Source: Rutpela maculata (taxonomy: Eukaryota > Arthropoda > Insecta > Coleoptera > Cerambycidae). From it: 64,000 nt of DNA. This document shows, piece by piece, positions 11,767 to 23,289 of the stretch. The first letter of the stretch is position 1, and each line of letters opens with the position of its first letter. The notes beneath the pieces are model-generated. The model did not search any database. It worked only from the letters and a program-made list of their open reading frames with translations, and was not told the origin of the DNA. The stretch is from NCBI GenBank assembly GCA_936432065.2, contig OW386290.2, positions 53,524,843 through 53,588,842 on the forward strand, given 5' to 3'. The translations under genes were made by a program, and so were the position numbers.

Positions 11767-14445
11767 AGAAATGGGCATCTACCAGGAGAAGCTGAAACCT
11801 CCGCGCGAAATTTATTTCGTAAAGACAGGACAGGTAGGGGAGGAGGAATAGCTATTTACATAAAAACATGTTATAATAACTGTGAGGTGGTATCACTTGA
11901 TTTTTTAGCTAAAAGCAATTCATTTGAGCATTTGTGGATAAAATTTAGGGCGAATCATAGAGCTTTTTTAATCTCGTCGATATACAGACCTCCGCATAAT
12001 AATTTAACAGAGTGTTTAAGTGATTTAGAAGATATTTTGTCCTTCGTTACTCCGACTTTTGATGTGGTTCTTTGCTTGGGGGATCTGAATGTAGACCTAT
12101 TTAATGCAAGCAATCCTATTAGTAACTGTTTTAATTCTTATAATTATGAGCAGCTAATCAATGAGCCAACGAGAATTACAAGAAACTCCAGCACACTAAT
12201 TGATCCTATTTTTATCAGTAATAATGAATTGGTTGTTCAGGCAGGTACACTGTTAGCTGACATGGTGTCAGATCACAGGATGGTTTATTGTAGCTTGGAC
12301 ATTAAGTCAGCTAAATTCAAGCAGAAATTTGTTACATATAGAGACTTCTCTAACTTCAACCTTGATACATCTCAAACTTATTTCAGTGGATTGCCTTTAG
12401 TTGACATAATCTATGACCCTGATATCAATAAAAAAGTTGATTTGCTTAATAATTTTATTACCTCATCCTTTGATATTTTTGCTCCTCTCAAAACAGTTAG
12501 AGTATCAAAACCTAAAGCTCCCTGGTTAACTGACAACATAAAATTGATCATAAAAGAAAAACAAAGGGCACTTAATGTATATAAATCAACAAAGCAGCAA
12601 AATGACTGGGAATATTATAAACAAATCAGAAATTTTTCGCTTGCAGCTTGTAGAGCAGAAAAAAAGGCTTATATAAATAATATATGTCGACAAAATAATT
12701 TTAAAAAGACCTGGGCAACCTTACGTACATTTAATATTAATAATAAATATAAAGACAATAATATTCCCGACCATTTATCAAATCCTAACCTTATGAATGA
12801 TTTTTTTCTATCTGTTATGAAACCTAATGATACTCTTTGTAATGATAGTATTAATCGCTACGAAAATAGTAAGTTTAATGACACTTTAGATTTTCACTTT
12901 AATATGGTAACTGAGCAACAGGTGCATGATATCTTATTTAGCTTAAAATCAAATGCTTGTGGAACAGATAATATATCGGCAACAATGTTACAATATTCTA
13001 GTCCTTTTATTGATATCTATTTGACCCACATCATTAATTATGCTATAGAAATCAGTTCATTTCCTGAACTATGGAAAGTTGCGATAGGTTGTCCTTTACC
13101 AAAAAAAAATAATCCATTGGACATGTCAGATATTAGAATAATCAGCATACTCCCATGCATATCTAAAATTTTAGAAAAAGTCATGTTTATCCAAATGTAT
13201 GAGTTTTTAAATTCAAATGATATTTTACCGGCCTTTCAAACAGGTTTTAGAAAATTCTATAGTACTAGTATGGCATTGGCTCAAGTTACTGATGATTTGT
13301 TATTTGCTACGGACAGAAACAAAGTTAGTGTGTTGGTGTTGCTTGATTTCTCGAAAGCTTTTGACACTATTAATCATAAGCTTATTTGTGCCAAATTGAA
13401 ATATTATGGTTTTGATTATGAATCAGTGGCTTTTTTAAAATCATATTTAACAAACAGGCAACAACAAATTAGAATTAACAATAAAACTTCAGATCTGGCC
13501 AACATAGAAGCTGGAGTTCCACAGGGATCAGTTATTGGTCCTCTACTCTTTATCTTATATACTGCAGACATTTTAAAGTCTATAAGATTTTCCAGAGTTC
13601 AAGCATATGCTGATGATTCTCAAATTTATATTAGTTTTTTAACTGAGAATATGCTCGCAGCAGAGGCTAGAATCAACAGCGATTTAGAGATGTTATACAA
13701 TAAGTGTGAAAAGCACAATCTAAAAATGAATGCTAAAAAATCACATGTTATGATGTTTGGTGCTAAGTCAAAAGTCAACATTGTTAAGAATTCTATTTCA
13801 ATCAGAATTAATAATTACCCTTTGCCCGTTGTATCAACTTCTAAAAATTTAGGCTTAATTATAGATGATGATTTCAGATTCGAATCTCACGTAGATAATC
13901 TGTTAAAAAAATCTTATTGCTCCATGAAACTTTTATACTCTAACAGGTTCATATTGAATGGTGATTTAAAAAAGGTTCTATGTGAGTCCCTTGTTTTATC
14001 TGCGTTTAACTATTGTGATTTTATTTATGGTCCCTGTCTTACTCTGATTTATAAAAAACGTATTCAAAAGGTTCAAAATTTCTGTGTTCACTATATTTTT
14101 GGATTACGTAAATTTGATCACATATCACACAAAATTAATGAACTTAAATGGCTAACCATGGAGAACAGAAGATTACTTCACTTAAACACATTTGTTCAAA
14201 AATTATTAAACGTAAATATTGATTGCTCGTTGAAGTCAAAGCTAATTATTAGATCTCATGTTCATAATGTTAATATTAGACAAACCAATATGTTTACTCT
14301 CCCTCATCATTCTACAGCTATATTTCAAAGAAGTTTCACATATAATGCTGTTAAGTCATTTAATAAACTTCCCTCTTCTATAAAAACTCTAAAAACTCCT
14401 AATTTTAAATATCAGTTGAAACAGAATATACTACTGACGCAATGA
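11767..14445 (+). CDS. CR1/Jockey-group non-LTR retrotransposon ORF2 (5'-truncated, frame intact)
   Basis: An open frame of nearly 890 codons with no internal stop. It encodes the C-terminal part of an APE-type endonuclease (TGRGGGIAIYIK, LCLGDLNVDLF and SDHRMVY carry the GDxN and SDH motifs), a linker, then reverse transcriptase. The RT has PLPKKNNPLDMSDIRIISIL, GFRKFYSTSMALAQVTDDLL, VLVLLDFSKAFDTINHKLI (first catalytic D), GVPQGSVIGPLLFILYTADI and AYADDSQIY (catalytic DD). It ends with an F-N-K-L-P-S-S-I thumb/C-terminal segment. The first roughly 100 endonuclease residues and ORF1 are missing, so translation would lack a normal start. GTG at 11887 is merely in frame. The element class mobilises by target-primed reverse transcription. 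The intact frame suggests a young insertion. Clade (Daphne/Crack-like versus Jockey) is not resolved. Confidence 0.9.
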   Translation, partial: RNGHLPGEAETSARNLFRKDRTGRGGGIAIYIKTCYNNCEVVSLDFLAKSNSFEHLWIKFRANHRAFLISSIYRPPHNNLTECLSDLEDILSFVTPTFDVVLCLGDLNVDLFNASNPISNCFNSYNYEQLINEPTRITRNSSTLIDPIFISNNELVVQAGTLLADMVSDHRMVYCSLDIKSAKFKQKFVTYRDFSNFNLDTSQTYFSGLPLVDIIYDPDINKKVDLLNNFITSSFDIFAPLKTVRVSKPKAPWLTDNIKLIIKEKQRALNVYKSTKQQNDWEYYKQIRNFSLAACRAEKKAYINNICRQNNFKKTWATLRTFNINNKYKDNNIPDHLSNPNLMNDFFLSVMKPNDTLCNDSINRYENSKFNDTLDFHFNMVTEQQVHDILFSLKSNACGTDNISATMLQYSSPFIDIYLTHIINYAIEISSFPELWKVAIGCPLPKKNNPLDMSDIRIISILPCISKILEKVMFIQMYEFLNSNDILPAFQTGFRKFYSTSMALAQVTDDLLFATDRNKVSVLVLLDFSKAFDTINHKLICAKLKYYGFDYESVAFLKSYLTNRQQQIRINNKTSDLANIEAGVPQGSVIGPLLFILYTADILKSIRFSRVQAYADDSQIYISFLTENMLAAEARINSDLEMLYNKCEKHNLKMNAKKSHVMMFGAKSKVNIVKNSISIRINNYPLPVVSTSKNLGLIIDDDFRFESHVDNLLKKSYCSMKLLYSNRFILNGDLKKVLCESLVLSAFNYCDFIYGPCLTLIYKKRIQKVQNFCVHYIFGLRKFDHISHKINELKWLTMENRRLLHLNTFVQKLLNVNIDCSLKSKLIIRSHVHNVNIRQTNMFTLPHHSTAIFQRSFTYNAVKSFNKLPSSIKTLKTPNFKYQLKQNILLTQ

Positions 14446-14940
14446 GTCTGCGTGTGGGGAGCGCTTGTGCTGGGGTCCGCTTCTTTTGGAGATGTTGTCT
14501 AGCCTGATCTTGGACTTGAAATGTGTTTTGAGTTCATGATAGGCGCGGGCAGCGTTTTTTTCTCGAAGGGAGCGGGCCTCTGCCCAGCTGCTTCTCACTT
14601 GCAGAGTTATAGTTTAACATTTATATTTATATTTAAGATAATATATGTTATATAGTTCGCTGCAAGGTACCTTTATATCTTTAATTGTATGTATTTAAAT
14701 AAATAATTATTTTCTGCTAGCATGCTACCTGCAGCATGTTAAGTGTAAGAATAGCCATAAGCTAAACTTCGCATGTAGCAGGTAGTCATACCCCGATAAA
14801 TTGTATTATATAATGCGAGCATATGTGTTTGTTTGTTTATTTATTTACTTCTGTATCTTTTGCTTTAGAATATTATTTGTTAGTGTTATTTATTGGGGAA
14901 AAAATAAAGACGATTTATTATTATTATTATTATTATTAAA
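11780..14940 (+). mobile_element. 5'-truncated CR1/Jockey-group LINE with (TTA)n tail
   Basis: Includes ORF2, a roughly 470-base 3' UTR and a (TTA)n tail at about 14915-14940 after AAAAAATAAAGACGA. The UTR word GTTAAGTGTAAGAATAGCC (about 14737) recurs in a short copy at 26513. The 5' boundary is approximate: coding similarity starts around 11790-11830, after a stop at 11764. I could not find a target-site duplication. Confidence 0.8.
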
Positions 14941-15228
14941 TACATACAACCGAATATTTCTCTTATCCGAGCTACTAAATATTTGGTAATTGTTTTATGT
15001 TACATCTAATATTTAATCTAACAGCATAATAAAATTGTCAGATACATAGCTTCCCTCTAAAGTGCTGCTTAATTGATGTAAAGCTGCTTAAATATGGTTC
15101 ATAATTATATCATAGACTTAATAAGGTTAAAATTTGTACCATTGAAATCAGTGATCTATGTGTGCAATGTTAATGTGTGAGGAGATTTGTAGATTGTAGA
15201 TTATTCAAGGAGTCGCAGTCGTTCGGCT
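14941..15228. other. No recognisable feature
   Basis: Non-coding gap between the LINE tail and the antisense LOA-like copy. Confidence 0.5.
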
Positions 15229-16827
15229 CTTTCAGCCCTTCTTCACATCGACCTAAAAGATATCTTGTGAATTACCCTACAATTAGTTGTTGCTTAGGAC
15301 TCAAAAGCATTTTACAAAGCTTGTGATTTCTCCGAGGGGATAATTTCTCTATATCTTCAGGGGTTCGTTCTTTCCTTTTCTAGGTACTTTTGCCCAGTGC
15401 GGACTAGCATCTTGCAAAGAACATGTTCCGCTGTTTCTAGAGCAGTATCACAGTATCTGCACGTATCGTTGTCTGCCTTGACCATTTTCTTAAGATGATA
15501 TCTCAAGGGGTAATGGCCAGTAAAAAGGGCTGTCATCAGCCTTAAGTCTTTGTCGAATAAGTGGTGAACTTTTTCGCTTTTCTTTGACCTGGGATATTCC
15601 TCCAGTAGAACTCTTTCTGTTCCTTTTCCAATTTTTGGATCTCCTCCGTTGTGTCCCTTGGATAAACCACAAAACGGTTCGGGCCCAAAAAATGGGACTT
15701 CAGCACCTTTGTTTTGTAAGGGAATTTACTAATTCGTTTCCTTCTATTCCCTCATTCCCTGACACCCACCTCAAGGTAACCTTGTTGCTTTTTGCCAGTT
15801 GCTTCAGGACTTGTCTACATTCCCAGGCATTTTAAACTCAAAGGTGAAGGACCTGAAAGCTTTTAACGCTACCTGGCTGTCTTGACGTTCGAATGCTTTT
15901 ATTTATGAATTCCTGAGCACATAGGTATATAGCATAAATATTTGCTTGGAAGATGGTTGGGGACTTGCCTAGACCTCTGAGTAACCTGCAATTAGGTCTC
16001 GCTACGCCCACGCTATCTTCGAACCATCTGTGTACCAGATAAGTAACACTTTTTCAACTGAAGGGCTTCGACTCTGCTCGCATGACAGCTTTCAATTAGC
16101 ACATCAAACGAATATTCAAAGTTTCGCTTGATTGGCATTGAGTCAGTGGGGTTGGTCATGGATTCCAGTTCAATTGACACCAGAATCCGTAAGTGACCAA
16201 CCAGATCGCCTGGTTTGAAAGAGAGTACCTGCTGCAGCTTTAGGGCATTGAATGCTGCCTCCTTCCTTACATTCAGATGTAGAGGAAGTAGGTCTAGCAT
16301 TGCCTCCATAGCTGCTGTAACCCCTAAACAGGCAAGGCGTTGCAACTTCGACAACTTTCCTTGTGTTAATTTTCTTTCAGTTTTTGGTCACCACACAAAC
16401 ATGTTGTATAGGTGACCATAGGTCTCACAACCGAGTCCAGTAGATAGATCATTTACCTAACAGCTTGCGGCACGTCCAAATAGCCGCAGTAGCTTTGGTA
16501 AATGTTCTTTCTAAATGTTCTTTGATGCAGAATTATTCCTAGATATTTAACTGGAAAAGTCGGTACTGTTCCATTTAGCATAGGAGCTTTTAAACTTAGT
16601 TTTCTCTTTTTGATACAAGGAACAATAACTGTTTCGCTCTGGTTGACGCTCAGGCCTTCTAGCGAGCACCATTTGGATATTATGTTTGAGGTGATTTGTT
16701 GAGATTTGAGATAATAACCTCATGCCTGCATCTCTCAGTAATAACCAGGTCATCAGCATAACCCTGAACGTTGAAGTCAGAATTACTCAGCTTATGAAGG
16801 AAGTCATCCACCACCATTAACCACAGC
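15229..16827 (-). pseudogene. LOA/R1-like non-LTR retrotransposon, copy A (RT end and RNase H, broken)
   Basis: On the minus strand 16827 to 16547 covers part of the RT palm/thumb. Then 16354-16013 reads KLQRLACLGVTAAMEAMLDL, LPLHLNVRKEAAFNALKLQQ and DLVGHLRILVSIELES, a connection before an RNase H domain. Further fragments to 15480 include KRKSSPLIRQRLK and the C-terminal CRYCDTA-type zinc motif (about 15430-15480). Many stops and shifts. It ends at about 15229 with the same short 3' terminus as copy B (GTCGATGTGAAG, GGGCTGAAAGA). It is 5'-truncated at about 16827, where similarity to copy B stops in the Y-x-D-D neighbourhood. Confidence 0.75.
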
Positions 16828-18434
16828 GTGTGTGAGGAAACGCTCATTTGAAAATCTTAACTACCAAGTGATTGTGACTGGGAAACGACGGATGGAACAT
16901 GTGACTTTCTTTGGTTTGATCTCAGTAAATGGCATCATAATTCGATCGGATACATATATCTGACTTTTGAATTGATCTATAAGAGATACACTTGTGAAAA
17001 GTTTAATGTTTTTATTTATTTTCCGATAATAATGATTAGTAAAATGGTGTAGATAAAAGTAGATGAAGATGATGAAATCTTAATGAAGGCGTACAGAAAT
17101 TCTATTTTTGCATAATACTTATTAGTCACTGTACTAATTCAGGCTAACGTTTCTGTGTATACAGGAATTGGTGTTCTAGCTTAGTTATATATCATTGGTC
17201 CAAACTTTTCAACTTTATTCCCTGGTACAACTAATACCATTTAGTCAACTCGCTTAAGTCAGGAATAGCATGTAAAACCGGCAACAAGATAATAAATAGT
17301 AAAAAGAAAAACTGATTTTTATTTACACCGATAAAAAATCCCAAATATTTTAAACTTATTGACAAAAATATGTCTAAAGAATCAGTGTAAGAATGAAATA
17401 TTTATAATGTATACTTTCATGTTTGTTTTAATTTTAGAATAAAAAAACATTTGTTTCCATTTGAAGTTAAAAAGTTGGAATGACTGGGGATATGACGGTA
17501 CCAAAAAACAATTCCTCCGAAAAAACTAATTTATCTTTTATATTAAATGTGGTTTCCATATTTTATCAAAATCGTTAAATTGTAACCTGAGATATCTGCA
17601 ACCTAATTTTGTAATGTCACAAGGGATATTTAATTAGAAAGTATTGAGAAGATTGCATTTCATATTAATAAAGAAATATATTATATATTATATACTCAGT
17701 CTATTATAACTTAATAAAAATGTTAACCTTGTTCATGAAAGTAATTAATTTCAAGTGTTAACATTAAAAACTGTTAGATGTTGTTACCGGTCTTGTATAT
17801 ACAATAGGTTTTTAATGTTAGCTTAATATTTTATTTATCGTTTTCACTTAATTTTAAGTCCATGAAAAATGTTTTATAGTGCTGATATGATTGATGTAAA
17901 AATGCTTAAAATAAGTTAAGTTTTTGGCTGGGTTACTTGTTGAAGTGTTTTGTTTTGTTTTGTAACGTATTTCAGTGCAAGGTAAAATTAATAGGCAATG
18001 GAAAGTTTTTAACAAATCATTTGAAAGAGAAATTTCATATTGTTACAATAATTGATATTACTATGGTTTGTTGACTTTTGTAGATTTCAAGATATTTTAT
18101 AGTCTAGGGCGAACATTACAAAAGCTATAATCTTTTTTACTTTTTTGACGACATTTTTATGGAGTGTCGTAGATTGGCACGACGATGTCCAGCTGCCAGA
18201 TTCGTATTTTATTGATCGTCATAAACAACTTCAGTGAATAAATGAGTATTAAGCGGTTTGATATGATAAAAAAGTAATATTCACTGACTCCTAGACTATT
18301 ACTTATGAAACGCTTGCGCTTTTCTAAGGTTAGTAGCTACAGTTATTTCTAATATGACTTGGTATTCGTTTATTTAAAAAATTGTAGCAATTATATATAA
18401 TTAGAAACATTATCAATATTCAATATGCTAGGTC
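16828..18434. other. No recognisable feature
   Basis: AT-rich DNA without long frames, repeats or RNA genes that I can recognise. Confidence 0.5.
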
Positions 18435-18535
18435 CACCACAGAATTCCTGGCGTGTAAAAAATGTCGGCGTCTTTGGCGGTACAGTAAAGGTCAAAGACG
18501 CCAGCATTTTTTACACGTCTAAGAATTCTGTGGTG
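18435..18535. repeat. Roughly 100 bp foldback (MITE-like)
   Basis: Near-perfect palindrome. The left arm starts CACCACAGAATTC and contains GTGTAAAAAATGTCGGCGTC. The right arm is its complement, ending GAATTCTGTGGTG. The loop is about 12 bases (GGTACAGTAAAG). A short frame that runs across it is an artefact of the palindrome. Confidence 0.75.
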
Positions 18536-21500
18536 AACTATATATTAGTTTGCCCAGAATATTCAGATTGCTCTGAATATTCAGTTTGTGTTAAATATTC
18601 CGAAAAAAATATTTTATTTATTAATTTTAAAAATAAATTTCAGAACTAGCCCAGTCATTGAACTTTGGGACAAACGTACCTGGTTCTTCCTATTTTTTGT
18701 AGAGCTTTGAAAACATAAATATTCTTTCATTTTATCGGTCGGTCATTAATGGCATTTTATGAATACTATATAAGTTTTGTGTTCTATTTGCGTTTGGGTT
18801 TTGTCAAGAATTTTCTGTAGCGTTCATATTACCCTACTTAATATTTTTTAAAAATAGGCTTGTTTCTGATACATTTTGTTTGTCTGTGTTATACACATAG
18901 ATATATTTTGTTTATTTTTGGTTAATTGGTTATGTTGTAAATATTGACATTTTCTTTTTTGTTGGTATGATAAATACAGAGAAATAGAGAGAGAGAGCGA
19001 GAGAGAGGGAGAGAGAGAGAGAAGTACTAGGTCAACTTTATTGTAATGTAATAAATTATTAATAACAATTTGTTTTTATAAGTTTGTTTTTAAAAAGTCG
19101 AAATTAAATTTTCCATCTTAATGTTAAAAAAAACAATAAAAACAATAAAAGATAAATGGCGATTTTCAAGTCATTGTTCAAACAAATGATTGCAAATAAA
19201 TTTTTATTCATTTGAAAATAAAAAAAAATATGTATTTAAATTGCAAGGTGACTGGTTTAATGTAGTTTATTTGAATACAAATATACAGAGATTCAGATCT
19301 TACTCGAAAAATTTTAATGGAGATGATACCATTAATTATAATAAAAGTCTAATGAGACGCGTGAAAAAAATATTAAATTTATGATATTATTGAACGGAAC
19401 TTAGTTAGACGAATGTAGCCAGGTCAGGTTTTTGGTGTTATAGGTTTTATTTATAGGTATTCCTATGCGGTTCTATTTCGATACAGTTGCCCAGATACAA
19501 GCCAGAGGCGTGCAAGTAAATATTTTTAGATGGTTTTTAAGGTTTCTTTCACTTCTTTGCACTATCATATTTGTATGAATTTGTTGTATATCTCCTAAAA
19601 ATTTCTCAGATAAGGTTTACATGTCCCTGCATAAGAATTGAACCTTACTCGAATATCAAAAACAAATACGGACCTAGCGGGTTGTTTTTTATTACGCAGG
19701 ATGCATTTAACAGGAGCTATTTTTTAAAAGCTGCCACCCAACGAAACAGGCTCTACTTTGAGAGATCATAGCTCTCAATCTATTATTAGGATTAGAGGCT
19801 TGTTCTCTTACAGGAAATTGAGTGTCATGTAACTCAGTTTTAGACTATTTTGATATATTATCATCAGGGAGAACGGTATGTCAAATAATTTTAAACGAAT
19901 GGAATAGATTAAAAAATTGGAGTTCTTTGAAAGAGCTAATTTTGAAATTATGACTAGTGCATTTTTTTTTCAGTTGTACGCAGAAATTTATCTTCTTTAA
20001 TGTTAATTTAATCGATTTTTCCATTGGACACGCTCAGTTTAGTTTAGTTTATTTACTGGTGTTACGGTTACAATGTTCCCACTAGCACTCAAGCCATCAG
20101 TCCATCTTCCTCGATGCCTCATCTTCATCCATTGGACAAACGTCCCGTCACCATAATAGATTCAATAGACCTGTCACCGGGAGTTTAGTGATTTAATAAA
20201 AATTCCACCTCCACCCCCAAAATTATTTTGCCCTTGGCCTTGTGAGACACAGGCAGTAGCATGCAAATTTATTTCTTCCTCTGAGTTACATATCCTTCAC
20301 TCGTTAGTATTCATTATATTGATGATTAAAAAGAGTTACTTCCGAAAATCTGTAATCCTGTGAAACTTGTGCGAAAAACGGTCAATATTATTCAGAATTT
20401 TATTTTACAAATTAGTCATAAATGTATTTAATTTTAAATCCTAAGCATTTAATTTATCTTTACAGTTATTTATTTACGATCATTTTCTTACATAATGTAA
20501 TCCTGTGTTACTTATGTCAATCTAAAGAAAGTAGACTAGGATTAGTAAGAAGTTATAAAATTATATAAAAATAAGCGATTTTTCTTAAGTTTATTTGACA
20601 GATATTATTAATTTCTTACAAATCAAATATGGATGCATTTCGGAAGGCCCTCATTTGTCATAAATAGCTTTAAGTTATGATGTAATTACCACAATAAATC
20701 GCTATAGTAAATACGTGCAATTAGAAACTGTAAATATGTTATAAAGATATTTTATTACCAGGAATTATACAACTTTCCATGAGATGAATGCGTATTCGTC
20801 CATTGTCTTCCACTAACACTAGCGCACTGTTTAAACGTTGAAACAATAAAATATTTATAAAGTTTAACAGAAATCTCAACAATAGTAATCCTGTCATGAT
20901 TTATAAACGATCTTTGATAATAAAAATATATGTATTATAAGTTTACACACTTCTGCTAGGAGGATTAAACGGATTCAAATAAACAAATCAGGAAACCAGA
21001 TAAAAAACACCGTAAAATAAAATACAGTCAAAGTCAAATTTTTCGCCAAAAACAAATCCTAGAACAAATTCACTTATTTGCTCATCATTTATTTTATTTC
21101 TTTGGTTTAAGTTAATTGTAGAATAAAGTCGGATAGGTATTTTCCAAGATATCTATACAAAAAGTTCCTCTCATTGTGGATGTGTTGACTGAATAAATAT
21201 AATCCCTTTCACTCAACGTTGAAAGGCAACATGATAAGAACTACTATACGTATATAGGTGTAGTAGACTGCATAATTATGATTATATTTGATGAAGTCGT
21301 CAAATTCGCTGACATGAAGTTTAATTTTACCTAAGTTAATGTTGAGTATATTCTATAGCCATAATATGTAAATAAATGCTATATCTGTGGAGTTTACTTG
21401 ATAATATTACACAGCACTACAAAATATACTTTGACTATCTATATATTTAAAACACAATCCGTTTTCTTTTCCGGCTTCGTCAGCGGCTCCCACTGGATCA

Positions 21501-21854
21501 ATTTTGATGATTGCTTCTTTTAAAATAAAGCTCTTTATCCACAGATGTGTCATCACTAATTTTTATTTTCTTATATTGTTATTTTCATACATAAAAACGA
21601 AGAAGTTAAAATAAATAAATGAATCTCAGCACTCGAACTATAACGTACCGATGGCCCCTACTACATCAAACTGCGTAGGTGGAGGTCGCAATTGACCGAA
21701 GAGATCCGAGTAAATCAGTCAGAGCCAACGATTGCCAGCGTGTGTGTATCGCATATCGCATATTCAGTCGAAAACGATATAGAATTAATTTTCACTTTTG
21801 TTTTATTCATTTCTAGGATAAAGTATTTTTTGGAGAATATCTCTTTTCCTCATG
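18536..21854. other. Non-coding stretch with a GA microsatellite
   Basis: An (AG)n-rich tract lies at about 18984-19022. No gene was recognised. A moderately GC-richer patch near 20040-20300 has no motif I can name. Confidence 0.5.
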
Positions 21855-21960
21855 GAACAACACGTTATTCCCATTTTAGGCGACAGCAATTGTTTATTTG
21901 TTTTTGTTTATTTTTTTATATTATGAAGATGTTTTGTTGTCTGTGACCCATCTTATACCT
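21855..21960 (+). repeat. Dispersed repeat, copy 1
   Basis: About 100 bases from TGGAACAACACGTTATTCCC to GTCTGTGACCCATCTTATAC recur in inverse orientation at 48428-48548. Both contain a T-rich centre around TTATTTGTTTTTGTTTATTT. No coding potential is evident. Confidence 0.7.
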
Positions 21961-22513
21961 AGCTTATTTAATAACACAGGCCCACAAAAAAGTGGTGTGT
22001 GCTGGAGGAGTATTAATAACGTAACTTAAAAAAGCCGTAAAACCCCATCGGGAATCCGATAAAAACAGAGGCGAATCTTGATTGAAAAAATTGAGATTCT
22101 AAGTAGGGGAATTCATGTCATTATGACATTAGAACCTTAGAATCAAGCACTCTATGGCGCCAGACCTCTTCAACTATATGTTGTTTCTATATGTTCTATT
22201 GTTCTTTTTACCTTTTTTGTTCTTTTGGCCCTTTTTGTCTCTAAATTCTATTCAGATCAATACATTCAACTTCTTTAAACTTTAACTTTAACTTCACCAC
22301 ATTTTTCGGTCAGAAAGACCGCCAGGGTGGAATTGCTTCGAACGGGTTTTTTCATTGAATTTTTTCCCGTGCCAGCAATCAAAATTGTTTAGTGCTTGTG
22401 TGCGAGCAAGAATGCAAGTTTCAGTGTTATATATTAATTAGTTATATGTATCATTGTGTATTATGGCAAAATGTATTGTTAGTTTTTAGTTTATTTCTAA
22501 ACAGGAGCACTAA
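21961..22513. other. No recognisable feature
   Basis: Gap before the SINE. It may belong to an unidentified transposon, but I see no motif that proves it. Confidence 0.45.
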
Positions 22514-22917
22514 CCCTCCAATGTATTTTTTTTTTATCTATTTAACGTCGGCCTATTTCCGCTACCAAGGCCTATCACCGACGCCAGGAGACAAGCTACC
22601 CCCAACCTGGAAATTTTGCCGAACCTCTTCCCTTAAGAAGAGTAGGGATCTTTCACTTGCCTAACATTTAATAGACAAGGGACTGCCTGCTTTACATCCC
22701 CTCCGAAGGATGGTATATCCACTACGTAATCCTCGTCTGAAATTAGGTAACTTCCGAGTATACACTGATTTACAAGCCTCTAGAAGGTGGGAAATACAGC
22801 GTATTTCCCAAGATGGGTACCCCATCCAAGTACTAACCGCGCTCGACGTTGCTTCAACGGAATATCGACTGATATTCACATTGAAATCGCCTCTACGCTC
22901 GCCCCCCCTCCAATGTA
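22514..22917 (-). mobile_element. 5S rRNA-headed SINE with 12 bp target-site duplication
   Basis: On the minus strand the head reads ATATCAGTCGATATTCCG, TTGAAGCAACGTCGAGCG and GGTTAGTACTTGGATGGG, ending in TTGGGAAATACGC. These are the internal promoter and 3' half of a 5S rRNA-type sequence. The body includes CATCCTTCGGAGGGGATG and ends in an A-rich tail at about 22526. The element is flanked on both sides by the identical 12-mer CCCTCCAATGTA (22514-22525 and 22906-22917). This marks a LINE-mediated insertion that is fairly recent. Pol III would transcribe it from the 5S-like internal control region. Confidence 0.9.
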
Positions 22918-23289
22918 ATTACTGTTCTAGCCAAACCAGACCTGCCTCTACTCAGCCCTAAACTCACCACGGAACTACGCGTCGTATTTTTCTGACTGGC
23001 TCTGGGCCAGGTTTTTGTATTTATATAAATCTGTTTTGCTTGCTTTTCTTTGCTGTGAAATACCTGAAATGCGCAAACAAACACAGACATTTGCACAAGC
23101 TAGTAGCTTCGAGCTACTTCCTTTTCATCGATTCTCCTTTTTAACTCGCAAACTTTTTAAATTATGCCAGCAGGAAACATTCTCTTGAATCTCTCTAAAA
23201 ACTCCATTTTTGGATGATAATATCACGAGGTCGTCAAGGAAGACTAAAGCACTTTCCTTACACCTTTAATAAAAAAACATCCCGCAGTT
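22918..23289. other. No recognisable feature
   Basis: Short non-coding gap. Its last part may still belong to the BEL element, but no motif is readable. Confidence 0.45.

Noticed and set aside
22780..22905. Functional 5S rRNA gene
   Set aside because: It carries the internal promoter but diverges elsewhere, continues into a SINE body and is bounded by a target-site duplication.
22661..22961. Overlapping frames across the SINE (22661-22879 minus, 22710-22961 plus)
   Set aside because: The DNA is a 5S-derived SINE; the frames are incidental.
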